Shown in pieces: positions 6,006 through 9,769 of a stretch of 9,769 nt of DNA (the first letter of the stretch is position 1; the number at the start of each line of letters is the position of its first letter). The position numbers and the translations under genes were made by a program. Origin of the DNA: Bacillota bacterium (GTDB lineage: Bacteria; Eremiobacterota; SpSt-956; JAKJGF01); assembly GCA_029555925.1 (NCBI GenBank), contig JAKPQU010000401.1:1-9769 (forward strand), written 5' to 3'. The notes below the pieces were generated by a model. It was not told the origin of the DNA. It did no database searches and saw nothing but the letters and a program-made list of their open reading frames with translations.

Positions 6006-8111
6006 TTACTTCCTCTGTTTCCTCTTATTCTTCTTAATACTCATAACTGCTTCTATTTCATCACCGTTTTTCTCTTCAAGAGCCTTTACGGCTTCTTCGG
6101 GAGTAACTTTGGTTCGTCTGCACACATAATCTATTTTTTCCTGGTCATAAATCTTGCCGTCTGAAGCAGGAGGAGCAGCAGAAGCAGGTTTTTCATCAGG
6201 AGGCGGCGGAGCAGGTGCTTCCTGTGCTTCTTCCAATGGTACTGATTTACGTTCTGCTCTTTTCTTTTTCTTCAAACTCATTACAGCCCTTGCCTGATCG
6301 CCATTTTCTTCTTCAAGGGCATGGACTGCTTCTTCAGGTGTTATACCTTCAACTCTGGAACATATATATTTAATGGTCTCTTCATCAGGTCCTGTCTTCT
6401 CAGGAGATGGTGCCGTTTCTTCAGCCTTAACTGGAACAGCTCTGGTTTTTACATCTTTATCTTCTGCGGGCACCGGTTCGTCTTCTTTTTTCTTTTCCCT
6501 TTCCTGTCTTCGTCTGGCAGCTCTTTCTCTTGCACTTGTTTTTTCTTCCTCTTTCGTTTCCGAAGGAGGTACAGTTTCTTCTATTTTCTGTTCCGAAGGA
6601 GAAGCCACTTCTCTTTTCCTTTCTCTTCTCGCAGGCACTATATCCTCGGCCAGCGGTAAAGGATTTTCATTTAATACCATCTGTTCTGCAGGCATAGTGC
6701 CGAGATGTTTCAATGTCATCTCTGCATTCTTTCTAAATTCAAAGGCATCTTTCTCAAGAAGTTCAAAGGACAGGTTAAAATAGAAAGAGGACAACATAAT
6801 AAGAATAAATATGATAGCTAAAGGGAAAATTAAAAAATTGACAAAAAATATAAGAAAAGGAATAAAAACCAACAAAAATAACCATAGAGAAGGGAAAGTA
6901 AATAAATCTTCTTCATTTTTACGTATCACCATGACACCGTTGACCAGCCTGGTCAGCAGACTATCATCGGATTGAGTCTCATTTTCAGGATGAAACATAT
7001 CTTCCTTTAATAAGTCTTCGTCAATATTGATATCCAGGCCTTTTCTTTTTGAGGCAATGATTTCAATGGCTTTTAAAGAATCCCCTCGTGCCTGAATAAG
7101 AGCATCCTTTGCTTCCTTATATCTTATGCCTGTTCCCCGGCAGATTCTGTCAAGGGCACGAAAATCCAGTTTTATCTTACCGGGATCAAGTTCTTCAACG
7201 GAATATTTCTCTGCCGTTTTTTTCTCTTCTCTGTCAAAATTCTTACCTGCAAATGTTTCATTCAGTAATTCTCTGCCAGGTAACAGAGAGGATAAATCCA
7301 TATCAGGGAAAAGTTCCTGAATAACAGGTTTTAAACTCTTATATTTAACTTTACAGATTTCTCTCTGGATTTCATCTGAACTCTGGAATCTTTGATTCAT
7401 ATCCCTCTGTATCATCTTTATAACTATAGCTTCAAGGGATTTAGGTATATTTTCATTATATCTTCTTAAACTTCCCGGATCTTTAAAATGTCCCGGACTC
7501 TGTCCCGTAAGCAGTTCGTACATAATAAGTCCCAGGGAATAAATATCGGATCTGAAATCTATATCTTCTCCTTTAATTTGTTCCGGAGATTGATAGGGGT
7601 TACATTCCCTGTCATCTTTTAACGGAGATAAACCTGTTTCTTCATAAAGTTTTCTGAGGCCGAAATTATTTAATTTTATTGTGCCGTTATTGGCTATCAT
7701 AATATTATCAGGTTTAAGGTCACCGTGAAAAAAATAATTGCTGTGAGCATAATTCAGAGCCTGGCATATTTGAAAAGCAAGCTGTACCGAATAAATGACA
7801 GGATCTTTAAGGCTGTGATTGCATAAAAAATCTTTGAGAGTGAAGCCGTCTACATATTCAAGTATAAGATAAAAAAAACTGGATTCGGCACCGGCATCAT
7901 AAAATTTAACTATATTTTTATGATTCAGAGTATATAGAAATTGAACCCTGTCGAGAAAAAAATCCAGAGTTTTTTCAGGACGTTCCTGCAAAATTTTTAT
8001 ACTTACAGATTTATCAAGTTTTCTGTCGCGCCCCTTATAAATCGTACCAAAACTATCGTGTCCCGCAGTTTTCTGAATTTCATATCTGTTCTGGATTAAC
8101 ATTCCTAACAT
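6006..8111 (-). CDS. Membrane-anchored Ser/Thr kinase-like protein with three UBA-like modules, probable pseudokinase
   Basis: Positions are counted from ATG 8111, preferred because AGAAG lies nine bases upstream; TTG 8120 and ATG 8102 are alternatives. Residues about 10-258 form a Hanks-type kinase fold: Gly-rich loop AGHDSFG (16-22), VSIK with Lys39, catalytic loop HGDLKPDN (129-136), SPE (175-177), Asp189 of the helix-F motif and Arg241. Key positions are changed: DFG reads NFG (Asn149), HRD reads HGD, and the helix-C Glu position appears to be Arg55 next to Asp54. Residues about 316-358 form a UBA-like helix bundle of the EF-Ts/NAC type (EAKDALIQARGDSLKAIEII), followed by a 40-residue hydrophobic stretch (408-447), probably two membrane helices; UBA plus hairpin resembles DUF4342. 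A charged Pro/Glu/Lys linker leads to two more UBA-like modules (576-618 and 656-697). A hairpin would leave kinase and UBA modules all cytoplasmic. Substrates are unknown. Confidence 0.9.
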   Translation of the reverse strand: MLGMLIQNRYEIQKTAGHDSFGTIYKGRDRKLDKSVSIKILQERPEKTLDFFLDRVQFLYTLNHKNIVKFYDAGAESSFFYLILEYVDGFTLKDFLCNHSLKDPVIYSVQLAFQICQALNYAHSNYFFHGDLKPDNIMIANNGTIKLNNFGLRKLYEETGLSPLKDDRECNPYQSPEQIKGEDIDFRSDIYSLGLIMYELLTGQSPGHFKDPGSLRRYNENIPKSLEAIVIKMIQRDMNQRFQSSDEIQREICKVKYKSLKPVIQELFPDMDLSSLLPGRELLNETFAGKNFDREEKKTAEKYSVEELDPGKIKLDFRALDRICRGTGIRYKEAKDALIQARGDSLKAIEIIASKRKGLDINIDEDLLKEDMFHPENETQSDDSLLTRLVNGVMVIRKNEEDLFTFPSLWLFLLVFIPFLIFFVNFLIFPLAIIFILIMLSSFYFNLSFELLEKDAFEFRKNAEMTLKHLGTMPAEQMVLNENPLPLAEDIVPARRERKREVASPSEQKIEETVPPSETKEEEKTSARERAARRRQEREKKKEDEPVPAEDKDVKTRAVPVKAEETAPSPEKTGPDEETIKYICSRVEGITPEEAVHALEEENGDQARAVMSLKKKKRAERKSVPLEEAQEAPAPPPPDEKPASAAPPASDGKIYDQEKIDYVCRRTKVTPEEAVKALEEKNGDEIEAVMSIKKNKRKQRK

Positions 8112-8131
8112 AAGTTTCAACTTCTTTTTTG

Positions 8132-8137
8132 TGTCAA
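8132..8137 (-). promoter_or_regulatory. Consensus -35 box (TTGACA) at the kinase-like gene start
   Basis: An exact TTGACA lies on the minus strand in the 115-bp gap between ruvX and the kinase-like gene. The best -10 candidates downstream (CTTATG at 17 bp, TATGTT at 19 bp) overlap the possible start codons. If used, the mRNA would begin at or near ATG 8102 and be nearly leaderless, which would favour that start. The rest of the gap (8112-8226) shows no gene, terminator or better promoter. Confidence 0.25.
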
Positions 8138-8226
8138 AATTTCGACTGTGTAATAAATTCGGGTCAGTATTTCATGGGACGTTTACAGAAAACATCTTAC
8201 ACGTTCTTTGTTCTTCAGAGACAGTA

Positions 8227-8676
8227 TTACGTTTCCTGCTCTTCTTTATGCCGCTTAAAATTCAATGTTTCAAGATACCCCTGAAGTATTATTACCGCAG
8301 AAACCTTGTCTACAACTTTCTTCCTTCTTGCCCTGGACATATCTGCTTCTATAAGGGTTCTTAAAGCCTGTCTGGTAGAAAGTCTTACATCAAAATAATC
8401 TATTTCTTTATCAGGAAACAATCCTTTAAGTGTTTCCCCGAAATCTGTAACTTTCCTGGCCTGAGGGCCCATGGTGCCGTCCATATTTTTAGGTAAACCG
8501 AGTATGACAGTGGAAACCTCATGAAGTTCAATTATTTTCTTTAAAGAGGCAAATATATCGGTACCATGACCAATATTGATCACTTCAAGTGGATTGGCAA
8601 TAGTTTTTGTAACATCACTCAGAGCCACTCCTATTCTTCTATCGCCTATATCCAGTCCTAAAATTCTGTTATTCAT
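8227..8676 (-). CDS. ruvX: Putative pre-16S rRNA nuclease / Holliday junction resolvase RuvX (YqgF), with a changed acidic motif
   Basis: At 149 residues this is the normal length for the YqgF/RuvX family, RNase H-fold proteins linked to 16S rRNA 5' maturation and proposed as RuvC-like resolvases. The N-terminal strand LGLDIGDRRIGVALSD carries the first catalytic Asp (Asp9), LGLPKNMDGTMGPQA (59-73) is the family signature loop, and VVDKVSAVIILQGYLE (121-136) carries the last Asp (Asp123). The usual DERLT/S motif reads DVRLS here (96-100): the conserved Glu is Val97, encoded by GTA, one base from GAA. The ATG overlaps the recO stop by eight bases, so translation is probably coupled to recO. 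The change could alter or abolish nuclease activity, or be a sequencing error. Confidence 0.95.
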   Translation of the reverse strand: MNNRILGLDIGDRRIGVALSDVTKTIANPLEVINIGHGTDIFASLKKIIELHEVSTVILGLPKNMDGTMGPQARKVTDFGETLKGLFPDKEIDYFDVRLSTRQALRTLIEADMSRARRKKVVDKVSAVIILQGYLETLNFKRHKEEQET

Positions 8677-9439
8677 TTTCCGGTGCCTTTATCAAACTAT
8701 CCAGCATTTCAATAGATTTTATATTTTTGCCGAGATGATAAAATAATAAGTGTCTCAAAATCCACCTGCTTTCCCTGTAAATCCTGGTAGAAGGAGAGAG
8801 TTTTCTGAGACTGACAGGGATTATGTTCTCCAGTTTTTCAAGAAATTTTATAGTTTCTGAAGAAACAGCAATATAACCGCTTAATTCTCTTCCGGCACAT
8901 TTCTCACACAGGGTTCCTCCGAGAGAGATATAAAACTTTATGGTTCTGGTTTCAGAAAAAATCCCGCATTTCTGACATCTATCCAGAACAGGACTAAATC
9001 CCAGAACTGTAAGGAGTTGCATTTCCATATAACGCAGAATGAGTTCCATATTATCTTCATATTCCAGAAGAGACAGAACAGACAGAACCAGGGAAAATAA
9101 TTCAATATTTTCCTGGCCGGGCAATATGGAATGCTCCACAAGTTCAATAAAATAACTGGCACATGTAAGTTTTTTCAGGTCTTCTCGCAAACCGTAATGA
9201 GGATTTGAAACCTCTACCTGAGAAATTCCGTCCAGACTTTTACCTTCTGAGAGCATCAGATAAACATGAGAGAATACTTCCAGACTTCCGCTGAATTTGC
9301 TGGACGGTTTTCTTACACCTTTGGCGACTGCATCAATTTTCCCGTACATAGGGGAAAAGAGAATATATATTCTATCAGATTCCCCTAAATTACGGGTTCT
9401 TAATATCACTGCATCTGTCTTATAAAGACTAATAGCCAT
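8669..9439 (-). CDS. recO: DNA repair protein RecO
   Basis: RecO helps load RecA onto SSB-coated single-stranded DNA in the RecFOR pathway and anneals complementary strands. The N-terminal OB-fold begins with the family hallmark [19 protein letters not shown], followed by [21 protein letters not shown]. The helical C-terminal domain contains a zinc finger with two CxxC pairs (CQKC and CEKC, about 20 residues apart), as in many RecO proteins. The length of about 256 residues is normal. I start at ATG 9439; GTG 9442 directly before it is equally possible. Either start lies inside the end of deoC, overlapping it by 11 or 14 bases. AAAGG sits too close to the start for a strong ribosome binding site, pointing to translational coupling. 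Its end overlaps ruvX by eight bases. Confidence 0.95.
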   Translation of the reverse strand: MAISLYKTDAVILRTRNLGESDRIYILFSPMYGKIDAVAKGVRKPSSKFSGSLEVFSHVYLMLSEGKSLDGISQVEVSNPHYGLREDLKKLTCASYFIELVEHSILPGQENIELFSLVLSVLSLLEYEDNMELILRYMEMQLLTVLGFSPVLDRCQKCGIFSETRTIKFYISLGGTLCEKCAGRELSGYIAVSSETIKFLEKLENIIPVSLRKLSPSTRIYRESRWILRHLLFYHLGKNIKSIEMLDSLIKAPENE

Positions 9440-9769
9440 CACCTTTAGCAGCTTTATTTTCCACTATGGCAACGCTTGCGCTGGCGCCAATTCTTGTTGC
9501 TCCTGCTTTTACCATTTCCATAGTTTTCTTATAATCACGGATACCGCCCGATGCTTTCACACCCATATATTTACCGACGACTTCTCTCATAAGGGCAATA
9601 TCTTCTGCAGTGGCTCCGCCGGGGCCGAAACCGGTAGAAGTCTTTACAAAATCAGCACCTGCTTCTTTTGAAAGTTCACAGGCTTTAATTTTTTCTTCAC
9701 GGTTAAGAAGGGCTGTTTCCAGAATAACTTTGACGAGCCTTCCTCCTGCCGCATCTACTACAGATTTGA
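9429..9769 (-). CDS. deoC: Deoxyribose-phosphate aldolase DeoC (C-terminal half, truncated by the window)
   Basis: The last 112 codons run into the right edge and end at TAG 9429-9431. DeoC cleaves 2-deoxyribose-5-phosphate to acetaldehyde and glyceraldehyde-3-phosphate in deoxynucleoside catabolism and is cytoplasmic. The visible part contains the Schiff-base lysine motif [17 protein letters not shown], the second active-site lysine motif [12 protein letters not shown], and the phosphate-binding C-terminal segment [15 protein letters not shown]. Reading frame and motifs are intact, so the gene is truncated only by the window. It overlaps the start of recO and appears to be the upstream partner in a deoC-recO-ruvX operon. 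Confidence 0.96.
   Translation of the reverse strand, partial: KSVVDAAGGRLVKVILETALLNREEKIKACELSKEAGADFVKTSTGFGPGGATAEDIALMREVVGKYMGVKASGGIRDYKKTMEMVKAGATRIGASASVAIVENKAAKGDGY

Noticed and set aside
6321..6783. Plus-strand open frames rich in Phe/Ser opposite the kinase-like gene
   Set aside because: They mirror the Lys/Glu/Arg-rich linker of the minus-strand protein (AAG/GAA codons read in reverse give Phe/Ser/Leu), and the minus-strand frame has clear domain homology on both sides.

Overview
The window is a bacterial chromosome segment of moderate-to-low G+C (about 40% by eye). All confident genes are on the minus strand, so the transcription order runs from high to low coordinates. The right end is housekeeping: the C-terminal half of deoC (deoxyribose-phosphate aldolase), recO (recombination mediator) and ruvX/yqgF (RNase H-like putative Holliday-junction resolvase or 16S rRNA maturation factor). 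These three overlap by a few bases each and look like one translationally coupled operon. I cannot name a phylum. Housekeeping genes beside a eukaryotic-type Ser/Thr kinase-like protein, large intracellular beta-propeller proteins and low-complexity Gly/Met/Gln-rich proteins suggest a poorly characterised lineage, but this is inference only.

The remainder (about 1-8120) is an accessory five-gene block. In transcription order it holds: (1) a roughly 700-residue membrane-anchored kinase-like protein with degenerate catalytic motifs, three UBA-like (EF-Ts/NAC-type) modules and a transmembrane hairpin; (2) and (3) two tandem paralogues fusing an N-terminal orotate-phosphoribosyltransferase-like domain to a PQQ/BamB-type beta-propeller, both without signal peptides; (4) and (5) two tandem paralogous proteins of low complexity, with Lys/Ser-rich starts, a short predicted helix, poly-Gly tracts and Gln/Met/Gly-rich tails that both end in GMGF.

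Between genes 1 and 2 lies an array of degenerate 7-bp repeats arranged as a large inverted repeat, ending exactly at the kinase stop codon. A good sigma70-type promoter (TTTACA, 17-bp spacer, GATAAT) with a dyad between its two boxes precedes the low-complexity gene pair. A strong hairpin terminator with U-tracts on both sides closes the block at 157-189. Left of it, positions 1-159 hold an open plus-strand frame that may be the tail of a convergent gene, although this is weak.

How the five accessory genes work together is unknown. Both PRTase-propeller genes and both low-complexity genes are local duplications, and the kinase-like protein would place its kinase and UBA-like modules on the cytoplasmic face of the membrane. 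A cytoplasmic sensing or scaffolding assembly is a reasonable hypothesis, but the sequence does not prove it.
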